Of a stretch of 64,000 bases of DNA, positions 42,190 through 51,896 are shown in pieces. The position numbers were made by a program, and so were the translations under genes. The DNA is from Deltaproteobacteria bacterium (GTDB taxonomy: Bacteria; Desulfobacterota; Desulfobacteria; Desulfobacterales; GCA-2748835), in NCBI GenBank assembly GCA_002748835.1, contig PDTL01000014.1, forward strand, positions 87,838 to 151,837, in the 5' to 3' direction. The notes beneath the pieces are model-generated. The model did no database searches. It was not told where the DNA came from and saw only the letters and a list, made by a program, of their open reading frames with translations. Each line of letters opens with the position of its first letter. Position 1 is the first letter of the stretch.

Positions 42190-43452
42190 TCAGGAAGCGG
42201 TCCACGTATCCGGCGTAAAGTTCAGGGTGGCAAAATAATCCTGAGGGGTTTCCGCGCGGCGGATCAGGGATACGGATCCGTCTGTTTTGAGGAGCAGCTC
42301 CTTGGGGCGCATGCGGCCGTTGTAGTTGAATCCCATGGCATGACCGTGGGCACCCGCGTCATGGATGAAGAGCAGATCACCTTCGTCTATCAAGGGGAGC
42401 TCCCGCTGAACGGCAAACTTGTCGTTGTTCTCGCACAGGGAACCGACCACATCGACGGGCGGAGCAGAGGGGGCGGCCTCTTTTCCCGGGACCGTGATAT
42501 GGTGATACGCATCATACATACCCGGCCGCATCAGGGATGACATGCAGGCATCGACGCCCACATAAGTCCGGTAGATTTCTTTCCGGTTGATGGCGGTGGT
42601 GACCAGGGTACCATGCGGACCGGTCATGAACCGTCCGCTTTCCATAAAGAGCCGTGGCATGTACCTGTTTCGGGTCTGAAATTCAGCAAAGCGGGCCGTG
42701 ATTTCATGGCCCATGGCCGTGATATCAATGGGGGTGTCTTCCGGGTGATAGGGGATGCCGATGCCGCCGCCGATGTTGATAAACTCGAACCGGATGCCAA
42801 GGGCTTTAGATATATCGGTGATCAGCGCGAGCAGGGTCTGGGCGGTTTCGACGATATAGGTGGTATTCCGTTCATTGGATGCCAGCATGGTATGCAGGCC
42901 GAACCGGGTCGCACCTTTGGCCATAGCCTGCTGGTACGCATCAATGATCTGGTCATGACTGACACCGTATTTGGCTTCCGACGGGTTGCCGATGATGGTG
43001 TTCCCCGTGCGCCGGGGACCGGGGTTGTACCGGAAGCAGATCAGCTCGGGCATTTTCGGAACCTTGTCGATCAGGGAAATATCATCCAGGTTCAGCAGGC
43101 AGCCGCCCGTTTCCAGGGCACAAATGAATTCGTCCGCAGAGGTGTTGTTTGAGGTGAACATGAGATCCTCCGGCACAGCGCCTGCGTTCCGTGCCAGCAT
43201 GAGCTCGGGGATGGAGCTGCAGTCGAACCCGAACCCCTCATCTTTCATGATGGCTAAAATGGCCGGGTTGGGCAGGGCTTTGACGGCAAAAAACTCCTTG
43301 AACCCCGGAATCCCTTTGAACGCCTCCTTGAGCGCCCGGCAGGTGTCACGGATGCCGGTTTCATCATAGATATGAAACGGCGTGTTGAAATGGGCCGCTA
43401 GCTCCCGTGCAATGGGGGTGAGTCGCTGGGTAAACTCAGGTGACATGGGCAT
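42190..43452 (-). CDS. PLP-dependent decarboxylase, diaminopimelate decarboxylase-like
   Basis: A 420-residue alanine-racemase-fold decarboxylase. The PLP Lys is in F-F-A-V-K-A-L-P-N-P, the phosphate-binding loop is N-I-G-G-G-I-G-I-P, and the second-subunit Cys lies in G-S-L-C-E-N-N-D-K. D-A-G-A-H-G-H-A-M-G-F-N-Y-N-G matches LysA enzymes. It would make lysine from meso-diaminopimelate. Some members of this subfamily act on other diamino acids, so the symbol lysA is not given. AAGGAG lies eight bases before the ATG. An Lrp/AsnC-type gene begins upstream on the same strand and probably controls it. Confidence 0.88.
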   Translation of the reverse strand: MPMSPEFTQRLTPIARELAAHFNTPFHIYDETGIRDTCRALKEAFKGIPGFKEFFAVKALPNPAILAIMKDEGFGFDCSSIPELMLARNAGAVPEDLMFTSNNTSADEFICALETGGCLLNLDDISLIDKVPKMPELICFRYNPGPRRTGNTIIGNPSEAKYGVSHDQIIDAYQQAMAKGATRFGLHTMLASNERNTTYIVETAQTLLALITDISKALGIRFEFINIGGGIGIPYHPEDTPIDITAMGHEITARFAEFQTRNRYMPRLFMESGRFMTGPHGTLVTTAINRKEIYRTYVGVDACMSSLMRPGMYDAYHHITVPGKEAAPSAPPVDVVGSLCENNDKFAVQRELPLIDEGDLLFIHDAGAHGHAMGFNYNGRMRPKELLLKTDGSVSLIRRAETPQDYFATLNFTPDTWTAS

Positions 43453-43526
43453 GGGTGTCGCTCCTTGTAAGTGGGATACTGCCTGGATACCGGTCTATTC
43501 TATCTGCCAGGCGTCTGTAAATATAG

Positions 43527-43562
43527 ATGAAAGAACTCAAATAACCCCTTTGTTTCTTTCAT
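43527..43562. promoter_or_regulatory. Inverted repeat between Lrp-type and decarboxylase genes
   Basis: ATGAAAGAA (43527-43535) is repeated inverted as TTCTTTCAT (43554-43562), a perfect 9-base arm with an 18-base centre. It may be an operator for the neighbouring Lrp-type regulator or an AT-rich hairpin ending its transcript. Confidence 0.35.
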
Positions 43563-43610
43563 GATGTGTCATTGGCGAACCGCGGTGAAAGACCGGGCGG
43601 TCCATGGCCG

Positions 43611-44075
43611 TTATTCGCCAACCGCATCCAGCGGCAGGCGGGATGTTTCCTTGTCAGTGGCCATCACAATCATGGTCCGGGTGCGGATGCCGGGGGCCAT
43701 GGGCAGGAGGGTTTCATGGACCAGGGCATCAAGGCCGACAAGCGATCTCGCTCTGACTTTCAGCAGGAGGCCGTCATGACCGGCAATGGTGTGGAGTTCC
43801 AGAACGCCTGGCAGGTCTGCCAGCCGGGTTCTGACCGAGACGTGTGCGTCGGCGTCCGGCAGTTCTACCTGGATAAAGGCAAGGACCGGATACCCGAATT
43901 TTTCCGGGTTGAGACGGACTTCATATCCGTCAATGAACCCCTGCTTTTCAAGTTTGCGAACCCGTTCGAGCACACCCGAGGGGGCCATGCCTACCTGACG
44001 GGCCATCTCCACGTTGGGAATACGGGCTTTTTCCTGAAGTATCTGCAAAATGTGACGACTGATCGTGTCCAGCAT
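43611..44075 (-). CDS. Lrp/AsnC family transcriptional regulator
   Basis: A 154-residue regulator. The N-terminal winged helix-turn-helix reads M-L-D-T-I-S-R-H-I-L then V-G-M-A-P-S-G-V-L-E-R-V-R-K-L-E and G-F-I-D-G-Y; the C-terminal RAM domain, which binds amino acids, follows. I chose ATG 44075 because GGAG is seven bases upstream and family N-termini match; an upstream ATG at 44129 overlaps the predicted promoter. It is 158 bases upstream of the decarboxylase, likely its target, with lysine or a related amino acid as effector by inference. Confidence 0.93.
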   Translation of the reverse strand: MLDTISRHILQILQEKARIPNVEMARQVGMAPSGVLERVRKLEKQGFIDGYEVRLNPEKFGYPVLAFIQVELPDADAHVSVRTRLADLPGVLELHTIAGHDGLLLKVRARSLVGLDALVHETLLPMAPGIRTRTMIVMATDKETSRLPLDAVGE

Positions 44076-44087
44076 GATGAATCTCCG

Positions 44088-44129
44088 ATGATTTTTGTAT
44101 GAAATATGATTTTTGTGTCTTATTGTCAA
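44088..44129 (-). promoter_or_regulatory. Promoter and direct repeat of the Lrp/AsnC gene
   Basis: On the minus strand TTGACA (44129-44124) is 17 bases from TATTTC (44106-44101). Two copies of ACAAAAATCAT, at 44116-44106 and 44098-44088, are direct repeats with an 18-base period that flank the -10. This fits autoregulation by the encoded protein. Confidence 0.45.
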
Positions 44130-44424
44130 ATATTATTTTCAAAAAAAATAAAAAATAAGAACAATATTCTGATAAATAGAAAATATTAAGAATGGAAGGG
44201 CGGCGTGTATGAAGAGAACCGTCCCGGATGGCAGGGGGATATCCGTCGATGGGAGACAAATTGTTTTGCAAAGCACGGAAAAATGATTTAAAAAACAAAA
44301 GGTGATGAGATGATTTTCACCCGGCAGTTGCCGTCATCCAGTCAGTAGAATTTCCTCCCCGATCCCCAGTCCGATTGTTGATTGCCGTTTTTCGGGGGCA
44401 AAAGCATGCAAACCGGATTGATTC
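44130..44424. other. AT-rich divergent intergenic region
   Basis: About 300 bases between the Lrp/AsnC gene and the HD-GYP gene. The left half is very AT-rich with an A run near 44145. No gene, terminator or clear sigma-54 site was seen; the promoter for the HD-GYP gene probably lies here. Confidence 0.4.
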
Positions 44425-46041
44425 ATGACGTTAGACGATAAAACCACCATACTGGTTGTGGATGATGAAGAGCCGATTCTTGAAATTGTCGGCGAGTTCT
44501 TTGAACAGCGGGGATACCGTGTACTGACGGCCCGGAATGGTCTTGAGGCGGTTGAGGTGCTGGGCCGTGAAAAGATCCACTGCTGCTTTACTGACATCAA
44601 TATGCCCGAGATGAATGGCCTGGAGCTGGCGGAATACATCCGGGTGAATGACAACACGATTCCGGTGGTGAGCATGACCGGGTATCCGTCACTTGAAAGC
44701 ACCATCCACACCTTGAAGAACGGAGTGGTCGACTACCTGATCAAACCGGTGAATCTCGAGCAGATGGAAGTCTGTGTCAGGCGCGTGCTCAGGGAACGGA
44801 ACCTGTTTATTGAAAATATTCTGCTCAAAAAAGAGGTGGATGGAAAAAACCGCCTGGAAGCCCTGAACCGGGAGCTGATGAACAAGGTGGAGGAACTGAA
44901 CAATTTCAACAAGATTATGAGCGATTTTACCGCTATCAGTTCAAGCGATGAACTGTTTCGGCGGGTGGTCGACTTGTGCATTGAGGTCGTCAATGCTGCT
45001 GAAGCCCGTTTTTTCATCATCAGCGATCTGTCTGTGGCACCTTTTGAAGTGATTTCGGCAAAAGCCGGGGGACAATATCGAGTTGATCCTGTCGAGCCGC
45101 CCCAGGGAGCTGATTTTGAACGCATTGTCCAGGGCGTTGCGGCAGATGAGCTTCCCCTGCTGGTAAAAGAAAACCGAGGTGTGGAGGGATTACCGGCGTC
45201 GATCACCTCCTTCATGGCGGTCCCTTTAAAGATTCGGGAGAAGGTCTTTGGCGTACTCACGGCAGCCGCTTGTGAGCCGAATGTCTTTTTCAGCCAGAAA
45301 GATCTCTACTACCTGTCGTTCATGTGTCAGAAGGCTGCCTATGGATTAGAAAACCTGGCATTGTATGAAAATATCTATGAAAATCTGTTTGCCACCCTGT
45401 CCGCGTTTGTGACGGCCGTTGAAGCACGGGATGCTTACACGAACCAGCATTCCAGCCGAGTCACCGATTATTCGGTGATTATCGGGCAGGCCATGGGCTG
45501 CTCCAAGGAAGAGCTGGATATTCTGACGTGTGCGGGCCATCTGCATGATATCGGGAAAATCGGTATCCGGGACGATATCCTGCTCAAACCCGCCCGGCTC
45601 ACAGCCGAAGAATTTGAAGTGATCAAGGAACATCCGGAAATCGGGGCCAACATTGTCGGTCAGCTGGGTCTCTGGGAAAAAGAACGGCAGATCATCCGTC
45701 ATCACCATGAACGGTATGACGGCACAGGGTATCCGGATGGGCTTTCCGGCGAAGAAATTCCGTTTCTGGCCCGAATTCTGAGTGTGGCAGACGCCTATGA
45801 CGCCATGGCATCGGATCGGGCCTACCGCCGGCGCATGCCAGAGGAAGATGTCCTGTCGATCATCCGTGACGGTGCGGGTTCCCAGTTTGATCCGCAGGTG
45901 GTCGAGACTTTCATGGTGTTGCACGGTAAGGGGGCGCTGGTCGCTTCCCCTGGACAATGCGTATATTGGAAGCGAGAAGGTGGTGCGCTGAAACAACCGG
46001 CGCTGAGGCTCGGAAAGGGAAGGGGGGCTGGGGCTGAATAA
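44425..46041 (+). CDS. Response regulator with GAF and HD-GYP domains (c-di-GMP phosphodiesterase)
   Basis: A 538-residue cytoplasmic protein. The receiver domain (~1-125) has the acidic pair D-D-E, phospho-acceptor Asp in C-C-F-T-D-I-N-M-P and the Lys in L-I-K-P-V. A coiled-coil linker and GAF domain (~165-325) follow. The HD-GYP domain (~340-510) has H-L-H-D-I-G-K-I-G-I and H-H-E-R-Y-D-G-T-G-Y-P-D-G-L intact, so c-di-GMP hydrolysis is expected. Lowering c-di-GMP would favour motility. It is followed by PilZ, CheX and CheY genes in the same direction, suggesting joint control of flagellar rotation. No cognate kinase adjoins. Confidence 0.93.
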   Translation: MTLDDKTTILVVDDEEPILEIVGEFFEQRGYRVLTARNGLEAVEVLGREKIHCCFTDINMPEMNGLELAEYIRVNDNTIPVVSMTGYPSLESTIHTLKNGVVDYLIKPVNLEQMEVCVRRVLRERNLFIENILLKKEVDGKNRLEALNRELMNKVEELNNFNKIMSDFTAISSSDELFRRVVDLCIEVVNAAEARFFIISDLSVAPFEVISAKAGGQYRVDPVEPPQGADFERIVQGVAADELPLLVKENRGVEGLPASITSFMAVPLKIREKVFGVLTAAACEPNVFFSQKDLYYLSFMCQKAAYGLENLALYENIYENLFATLSAFVTAVEARDAYTNQHSSRVTDYSVIIGQAMGCSKEELDILTCAGHLHDIGKIGIRDDILLKPARLTAEEFEVIKEHPEIGANIVGQLGLWEKERQIIRHHHERYDGTGYPDGLSGEEIPFLARILSVADAYDAMASDRAYRRRMPEEDVLSIIRDGAGSQFDPQVVETFMVLHGKGALVASPGQCVYWKREGGALKQPALRLGKGRGAGAE

Positions 46042-46151
46042 TCGGGCAGGGGTTTGCATCCTGCCGCAGGCGGTGATATAGACATCAGAACGGCAGGCCT
46101 TCGAGAACATAACACAGCGTCATCAGTTTCTGGTGGAAGCACGGGAGAACC

Positions 46152-46505
46152 ATGGCGGACACATCAAAAGAAAACCGGCGAAGAGGCCTTCGGGTGTCGT
46201 TCGGGATTCGGATCCAGCTGAAAACAGCTGAAACGGAGATCGCCTGTGAAGGCTGCATCCGCGACTTGAGTCTCAGCGGTGTGATGATCAAGACGACGGA
46301 ACAGTTGCCGATTGAAACCCCGTGCGACCTGATCATCGAGCTGACCGGGAGTGTCGAACCGATCCGGCTTGAGATATCAGGGCTGGTGGTGCGGCATGAT
46401 ACGGATGGTGTTGCCGTCGCCTTTAAATCCATGGGGCTTGACAGCTATACCCATTTGAAAAATGTTGTTCGGTACAACAGTGATACACCGGATGAGATTT
46501 TCTGA
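46152..46505 (+). CDS. PilZ-domain protein, c-di-GMP binding
   Basis: A 117-residue stand-alone PilZ protein. The signature residues are present: R-R-G-L-R (RxxxR) near residue 11 and D-L-S-L-S-G (DxSxxG) near residue 38. GGAGA lies upstream of the ATG. It follows an HD-GYP enzyme that removes c-di-GMP, so effector and enzyme are encoded together. It differs in sequence from the PilZ protein behind motB. The partner protein is unknown. Confidence 0.85.
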   Translation: MADTSKENRRRGLRVSFGIRIQLKTAETEIACEGCIRDLSLSGVMIKTTEQLPIETPCDLIIELTGSVEPIRLEISGLVVRHDTDGVAVAFKSMGLDSYTHLKNVVRYNSDTPDEIF

Positions 46506-46633
46506 GCAACGTGCGATACGCACCGGTCTAGTGATGGGATATCAATGACGTGAGATGACCGGCGCAATCACTGTCGGCAGACGCGCGTTTCCGGATGATG
46601 TCCGGGCGTTTCAGGAAAGGAAGTGGATAACGG

Positions 46634-47095
46634 ATGGATGCGAGTATCATCAATCCCTTCATTTCAGCGGCCCAGCATGTGCTTGAAACCATGGCTTCCG
46701 TAAAAGCACGGCCGGGAAAGATTTTTCTGAAAAAGGGTGACGTGGCGCAGGGAGATGTGACGGGTCTGATCGGGCTGACCGGATATGCGTTAGGGAGCAT
46801 TGCGGTGACGTTTGAGGAAGCCTGTATTTTTAAGATTGTCACGGGCATGTTCGGAGAGCCGGTGTCGGCACTGACTGCCGAAGTGGCCGATGCGGTGGGA
46901 GAGCTGACCAATATTATTTCCGGTCAGGCCCGTCGGGAGCTGGAGATGCAGGGAAAACAATTCCAGGCTGCGGTTCCATCGGTGGTGACAGGGCGGGGGC
47001 ATACCATTTTCCACTGCACGGACGGGCCGAAAATTGGTATCCCGTTTGAGACGGATGATGGTAATTTTGTGATTGAGGTTTGTTTGTCAAAATAA
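46634..47095 (+). CDS. CheX-like CheY-P phosphatase
   Basis: A 153-residue protein of the CheC/CheX/FliY family, which dephosphorylates CheY-P. The catalytic Glu and Asn are in V-G-E-L-T-N-I-I-S-G, and the N-terminal F-I-S-A-A-Q-H-V-L-E-T-M matches CheX. Only one catalytic helix motif is present, as in CheX rather than CheC. AGGAAAGGAAG lies upstream. The CheY gene follows 74 bases later, the likely substrate. Confidence 0.88.
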   Translation: MDASIINPFISAAQHVLETMASVKARPGKIFLKKGDVAQGDVTGLIGLTGYALGSIAVTFEEACIFKIVTGMFGEPVSALTAEVADAVGELTNIISGQARRELEMQGKQFQAAVPSVVTGRGHTIFHCTDGPKIGIPFETDDGNFVIEVCLSK

Positions 47096-47169
47096 CAGCA
47101 GGTGTTGACCTCGGGCAACCGGTCATTTCGATAATGAGATGATAGATGATGTCGGGGAGATGAGGGGCG

Positions 47170-47544
47170 ATGGATACGTCGATTAAAGTTCTAATCATAG
47201 ATGATTTTTCCACCATGCGCCGGATATTGAAAAATATACTTAAGCAGTTGGGCTTTACCAATATCACTGAAGCCGATGACGGAACCACGGCGCTGGAAGT
47301 GCTTCAGAAACAGGATGTGGATCTGATCATTTCAGACTGGAACATGCCGAAGATGACCGGGATCGATCTGCTCAAACGGGTGCGTGCCGATGCCCGGCTC
47401 AAGAATATTCCATTTCTGATGGTAACCGCAGAAGCGCAGAAACAGAACGTGATTGAGGCGGTTCAGGCCGGGGTTTCCAATTATGTAGTCAAACCGTTTA
47501 CCGCAGAGTCCATTTCAAATAAGTTAGAGAAAATACTGGGGTAA
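47170..47544 (+). CDS. cheY: Chemotaxis response regulator CheY
   Basis: A 124-residue single receiver domain. The acid pocket D-D-F, phospho-acceptor Asp in I-I-S-D-W-N-M-P (the W-N-M-P form typical of CheY), the Thr in V-T-A-E-A, and the Lys in V-V-K-P-F are all present. Phosphorylated CheY would bind FliM/FliN to switch the motor. GAGGGG lies close to the ATG. The flanking CheX gene supports the chemotaxis role; no cheA or cheW is in the window. Confidence 0.95.
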   Translation: MDTSIKVLIIDDFSTMRRILKNILKQLGFTNITEADDGTTALEVLQKQDVDLIISDWNMPKMTGIDLLKRVRADARLKNIPFLMVTAEAQKQNVIEAVQAGVSNYVVKPFTAESISNKLEKILG

Positions 47545-47592
47545 ACAGATCGATTACCCCGGATGCATGCTGGGAGGGTGGAACGCGCAGCA

Positions 47593-48972
47593 GTGAAATA
47601 CCTGATTGTTGATAACGATGTAGACGCCATTGCGCCGATCACCCGAGAAATGAACCGCAGAGGCCAGACGCATGAGCGGGTTGTCTTAGCGTCTCTGGAT
47701 GCCCCAGCGGCAACGTTGCCTTCTGCGGACTGCATTTTGTTTTGTCTGCCTGATCCATCACGCATCAGCACCGGTACCTTTTCCCGCTACCGTGATACTG
47801 CCCCCCATCTTCCATGGATTGTCCTTTCTGATTTCGCAGCGACCGATGTCTCTATGGCATTTCTGAACGCCGGGGCAGCTCTCTATCTGCCGCTTAGCGC
47901 CCCTCCATCTGACATGCTTGATCTGATAGAGCAGCGATATCCATCCGCGTCTGACCGGAACAGGGCCGGGCGTACGGTTGCCGCGTGTGCGGACATCATT
48001 GGGGAAAGCGAGGCGGTGCAGCGTGTGGTGGGGGTTGTGGGCAAGGTCGCCAAAACCGACAGCACGGTACTGATTTCCGGTGAGAGCGGCACGGGAAAAG
48101 AACTGATTGCCCGCGCCATTCATGAAAGCAGCCCGCGCGTCAACGGGCGGCTGGTGATCCTCAACTGCGGCGCCATCCCCGGAGAACTTCTGGAAAGCGA
48201 GCTTTTCGGACATGAAAAAGGGGCTTTTACCGGGGCGCATCGCACCCGGGTGGGGCGGTTTGAGCTGGCTGACGGCGGCACCTTGTTTCTTGATGAAATT
48301 GGTGATATGCGTCCGGATCTGCAGGTCAAACTACTGCGGACGCTTCAGGAAAAGACGATTGAGCGGGTCGGCGGAAACCGTTCGATTCCTGTGGATGTCC
48401 GGATTATCGGTGCCACCAACAAGGATCTGACGGCGGCGATCTCGGACGGTACCTTCAGGGAAGACCTCTACTACCGGCTGAATGTGATTCCCATCCATGT
48501 GCCGCCGCTTCGGGAGCGAAAAACCGACATCCCGCTTCTGGTTGATTTTTTTCAAAAACGCCTGGCCGAACGGATGAGAGAACCTGTCAAACCGCTGACA
48601 CCAGATGCCATGGCAACGCTTCAGGCCTATGCCTGGCCCGGGAATATCAGAGAACTGGAAAATCTGATGGAACGTCTGGGGGTTCTGGTGGACGGTGACA
48701 CGATCCGCACCGAGGATTTGCCGGACGTGATTTCAGGCATGCCGTCTGTCCGTGAAGGGGCCGACCAGATCTCAGAGTTCCTGGACAGCGGACTTGGGTT
48801 TAACGACGTCGTTGATCTGCTGCAGAAACGGTTGATTCTAACGGCCTTGAAACAGACCGGCTGGGTCAAGGCAAAAGCGGCTGAAAAACTGCAGATGAAT
48901 CGAACCACGCTGGTTGAAAAGATCAAGAAATTAAAGATTGAGGCAGCATGCGCGGACCGGCCTGTTTTCTGA
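47593..48972 (+). CDS. Sigma-54-dependent activator, FleQ/FlrA-like
   Basis: A bacterial enhancer-binding protein of about 459 residues. The N-terminal receiver-like domain begins V-K-Y-L-I-V-D-N-D but lacks the phospho-acceptor (C-I-L-F-C-L-P) and the conserved Lys (Y-L-P-L-S), as in FleQ/FlrA. The AAA+ domain has Walker A G-E-S-G-T-G-K-E, the sigma-54-contacting G-A-F-T-G-A, and D-E-I-G-D. The C-terminal Fis-type helix-turn-helix ends the protein. The start is uncertain: GTG 47593 begins at the receiver fold with GGGAGGG about 14 bases upstream; ATG 47563 has none. It likely drives the sigma-54 promoters at 49206 and 53576. C-di-GMP binding, known for FleQ, is possible but unproven. Confidence 0.9.
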   Translation: MKYLIVDNDVDAIAPITREMNRRGQTHERVVLASLDAPAATLPSADCILFCLPDPSRISTGTFSRYRDTAPHLPWIVLSDFAATDVSMAFLNAGAALYLPLSAPPSDMLDLIEQRYPSASDRNRAGRTVAACADIIGESEAVQRVVGVVGKVAKTDSTVLISGESGTGKELIARAIHESSPRVNGRLVILNCGAIPGELLESELFGHEKGAFTGAHRTRVGRFELADGGTLFLDEIGDMRPDLQVKLLRTLQEKTIERVGGNRSIPVDVRIIGATNKDLTAAISDGTFREDLYYRLNVIPIHVPPLRERKTDIPLLVDFFQKRLAERMREPVKPLTPDAMATLQAYAWPGNIRELENLMERLGVLVDGDTIRTEDLPDVISGMPSVREGADQISEFLDSGLGFNDVVDLLQKRLILTALKQTGWVKAKAAEKLQMNRTTLVEKIKKLKIEAACADRPVF

Positions 48973-49205
48973 ATTTCTGCCTTTTCTCCGTTGCGTGCGG
49001 AATCCTGAACACGCCCGTTTATCCCATGGGAGCCCCGGGCGATGAAATTAAGATCAAAAATCTAAACTACCGGTGAACCTGTTTACGTGAATGCCATTGA
49101 CGCCGGACCCGCTTTCCCGCCAAAAGATTGGCGCCCCGGCTGCCGATACTGTAAGGTGGGCCCGATATACAGGCCTGAATCGTAACCGGCGCAGGTCTGT
49201 GTTAT
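48973..49205. other. Gap before the sigma-54 promoter of the TPR gene
   Basis: About 230 bases without a plausible gene on either strand. Enhancer sites for a sigma-54 activator would be expected here, upstream of the promoter at 49206. I could not pick out a convincing repeated site. Confidence 0.4.
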
Positions 49206-49221
49206 TGGCACGATTTTTGCT
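49206..49221 (+). promoter_or_regulatory. Sigma-54 promoter
   Basis: TGGCAC at 49206-49211, five bases, then TTGCT at 49217-49221: a full match to the sigma-54 consensus with the GG and GC ten bases apart. The start would be near 49233, 90 bases before the TPR gene. A sigma-54 activator is encoded immediately upstream. Confidence 0.7.
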
Positions 49222-49322
49222 GTGGTCAATACCGGGCAGGCGACGGTGCCTGTCTTGTTTTTGCAGGTCGGCGGGATCTGCAGGCAGGATCAATCTGATG
49301 GTGTCCGGAGGGCGTCTTGTCC

Positions 49323-51896
49323 ATGACGCAACGGTTGAAAACATATGTACTGGCGGTGCTCTTCGGTATCCTGATTCCCATGAGCGCGCTGGCTGCCGTG
49401 ACCATGGAAGGGATGGTGCTCACATCGGATCCCGCATCGGCCATCCGTCTGACCTTTTCCCGTAAACCGATATTCAAGATTGTTCAGATCGATTCCCGAG
49501 AGGTAATGGTCGCCATTCGCAGTGCCGTGCCGGCAAACGACTTGAAGCGAAGCGGCACCGGTGGAGATCTGATTCGTGATATTGAAATGAACCGGCTGTC
49601 CGGCGGTGACATGGCCCTGATGATACGGACCTGGCCGCGGCTGGCATCGGTCGACGGGGTCTGGGGGGATGATGGCGCGCTGCGTGTGCGTATGAAACCG
49701 GTTTTCGCCCCCAAGATGAGCTTGAAACGAAAAACAAAGCGCGCGCTGACCGCTTCGCCGTCTGCACCTGTGACCACAGACCACCAGCCTCCGGAACAGG
49801 TTGGCGTCCCGGATCCGGACAGGGGTGATATACCGGAAACCCTGATGGCAGCGCCGGCTTCTGAACCCAGTAAACCGTCCACAGCGTCCGGATTTCTGCT
49901 TGCCGGGATCCCTAGAACGCTTCCGTCAGAGAAATCAGGCAGTGTCGATGCGCTAACCACCGAATTCAACGGCAGTTTTAATGATTTTATCCGAATCTTT
50001 GATACGGCGGCCTGCGGTGCCCATGAATCCCTGCGAAAAGGGCTTGCTTCCTGTGACAAGGGAAAATGGGCGGACGCCCAGACCCTGTTTGCCGAATATG
50101 CAGAAACACAGCTGACCGGTGACTGCATTGATGCAGCCTATTATCTGCGGGCATTTGCCGGGCTTCAGATGCTCAATCAACACGGCGAGGATTTGTCTGC
50201 CGGTATGGCTGCCACCGAACATATTTTGGATGCGCTCAGTCTGTATCCGGATTCGGCCTATGCACCTTACGGATACGCTTTTCTGGGGAAGGCGTATTTC
50301 AGCCTGAAAAATTATGACCGGGCTCAGGCCTACTACCGGATCGTAGCGGAAAAATATCCGGAACTTCCCATGAAGCCGGAGATGCTGTATGACGGCGCCC
50401 AGATTCTGGAACAGGCCGATGCGGTATCCAAGGCAGAAGCGACCTACCTGGAAATTTTGAAAGACTACCCAAACTTTCCTCTGAAAACCCAGGTGAAATA
50501 CAAGCTGGGAAGCCTTTATTTCAACGAAGCTGAATACCGGAATGCCTTGACATACCTGACTGATGTGATGGCGGAAACTCCCCGTCGGGTGTTTGAGAAT
50601 GGCGATCTGCTGTTCAAGATCGGTACGGCCTATTACCAGATCGGCCAGAGCGAAACCGCCCGGGAACTGCTGGCAAGGGCTTTTAACCTGTTTCCGGATC
50701 TACCTTCGAAAGATATTATCCTGTCCCGGATCGGGGATACCTATGTGGATGCTGGGGATATTGACCGGGCCATCCGGGTCTTCCAGCTGGTGACGGAAAA
50801 ATATCCGGGAACCGACGGGTTTGTGATCAGCACCATGCGTTTGGCGCAGTATGTGGCGGATGTGGGTAAAAAAAAAGCGTATTACCGACTGATCATAAAT
50901 GAATACCCGGATAACCCCCTGGCCCGGTTGGCCCGGTTCCGGCTGGCCGATGTACTGAACAAAAATGCCGAGTATGCAGAGAGCATCAAAACCATCAAGG
51001 CCCTGATCGCAACCGATGACCGGGCCCTTCTTGTGGAAGCCAATTTTATCCTGCAGCAGGCGTCCATGGCCCAGTTTGATCTGTGGCTTCAGGATCAGAA
51101 GTATCCGCTGGTGATCTCCCGGTTTGAGGAAGACAAGGAAATTTTAAACAAGGCCGAGTTTCCGGAGCTGTTTCTCACGGTGGGCCAATCTTATCTGGAG
51201 GGTCATTTTTACGCACAGGCCCTTGATAATTATCTCAAAGCCTACAAGCGCTATCCCAAAGGCAAGCGTCCGCCGCAGCTGATTCGCGGTATGGGCGTGG
51301 CGATGAAGGAAATGCAGAAGTACGACGATGCCCTCAAAATGCTCGCTTCGTACCGGCGCTATTTCCCCAAAGCAGATGATATTCCAATGATATATAGCCA
51401 TGAGGGGGATATCCATCTGGCCCGGGAAGCACTGCCCAAAGCTCTTTGGGCTTACCAGAAGGCGGTGAGCATCGCTGCAGATCCAGCGGACAAGGCGGAG
51501 TTTCTGGAAAAGGAAGCCACGGCCCTTGAGGCTTCCGGATCGTGGCAGAAAGCGGCATTGCGTCTCAAGGAGGCAGCTGAACTGCTTTACGGCCTTCCGG
51601 ACCGGGCTGCGGAGATTGCGGCGCTTCAGCTGCGTGCGGCCCGTATCTATCTGGGCAAGAACGCGTACACCGATGCTGCGGCTGCCCTCCAGTCTACACT
51701 GAAGCTGCTGGGGGAAACCCCGGCCGCTGCGGAGGCCCGGTATCTGCTCGGCGGTGCGTATGAACGCATCGGTGAGCTGGAGGCGGCGATGAAAGCCTAC
51801 CAGATCCTTGTAGATACAGACGATTCCCTGTGGGCGGAGCTGGCCCGGACACGGCTCAAGGGGATTTCCCTTGATGCGCGGATGAATCCTTCCTAA
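49323..51896 (+). CDS. Secreted TPR-repeat protein
   Basis: An 857-residue protein with a signal peptide (T-Q-R-L-K then a hydrophobic stretch to S-A-L-A-A). A ~90-residue N-terminal domain with beta-strand character follows, then a Pro-rich linker, then many helical TPR-like repeats from ~residue 200 to the end, recognisable by spaced Y-x-x-A/G and P motifs. GGAGGG lies 10 bases before ATG 49323. It is expected in the periplasm or on the outer membrane inner face. A full sigma-54 promoter and flanking flagellar regulators suggest co-regulation with flagella; the N-terminal fold may be AMIN-like, but this is not sure. The role is unknown. Confidence 0.8.
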   Translation: MTQRLKTYVLAVLFGILIPMSALAAVTMEGMVLTSDPASAIRLTFSRKPIFKIVQIDSREVMVAIRSAVPANDLKRSGTGGDLIRDIEMNRLSGGDMALMIRTWPRLASVDGVWGDDGALRVRMKPVFAPKMSLKRKTKRALTASPSAPVTTDHQPPEQVGVPDPDRGDIPETLMAAPASEPSKPSTASGFLLAGIPRTLPSEKSGSVDALTTEFNGSFNDFIRIFDTAACGAHESLRKGLASCDKGKWADAQTLFAEYAETQLTGDCIDAAYYLRAFAGLQMLNQHGEDLSAGMAATEHILDALSLYPDSAYAPYGYAFLGKAYFSLKNYDRAQAYYRIVAEKYPELPMKPEMLYDGAQILEQADAVSKAEATYLEILKDYPNFPLKTQVKYKLGSLYFNEAEYRNALTYLTDVMAETPRRVFENGDLLFKIGTAYYQIGQSETARELLARAFNLFPDLPSKDIILSRIGDTYVDAGDIDRAIRVFQLVTEKYPGTDGFVISTMRLAQYVADVGKKKAYYRLIINEYPDNPLARLARFRLADVLNKNAEYAESIKTIKALIATDDRALLVEANFILQQASMAQFDLWLQDQKYPLVISRFEEDKEILNKAEFPELFLTVGQSYLEGHFYAQALDNYLKAYKRYPKGKRPPQLIRGMGVAMKEMQKYDDALKMLASYRRYFPKADDIPMIYSHEGDIHLAREALPKALWAYQKAVSIAADPADKAEFLEKEATALEASGSWQKAALRLKEAAELLYGLPDRAAEIAALQLRAARIYLGKNAYTDAAAALQSTLKLLGETPAAAEARYLLGGAYERIGELEAAMKAYQILVDTDDSLWAELARTRLKGISLDARMNPS

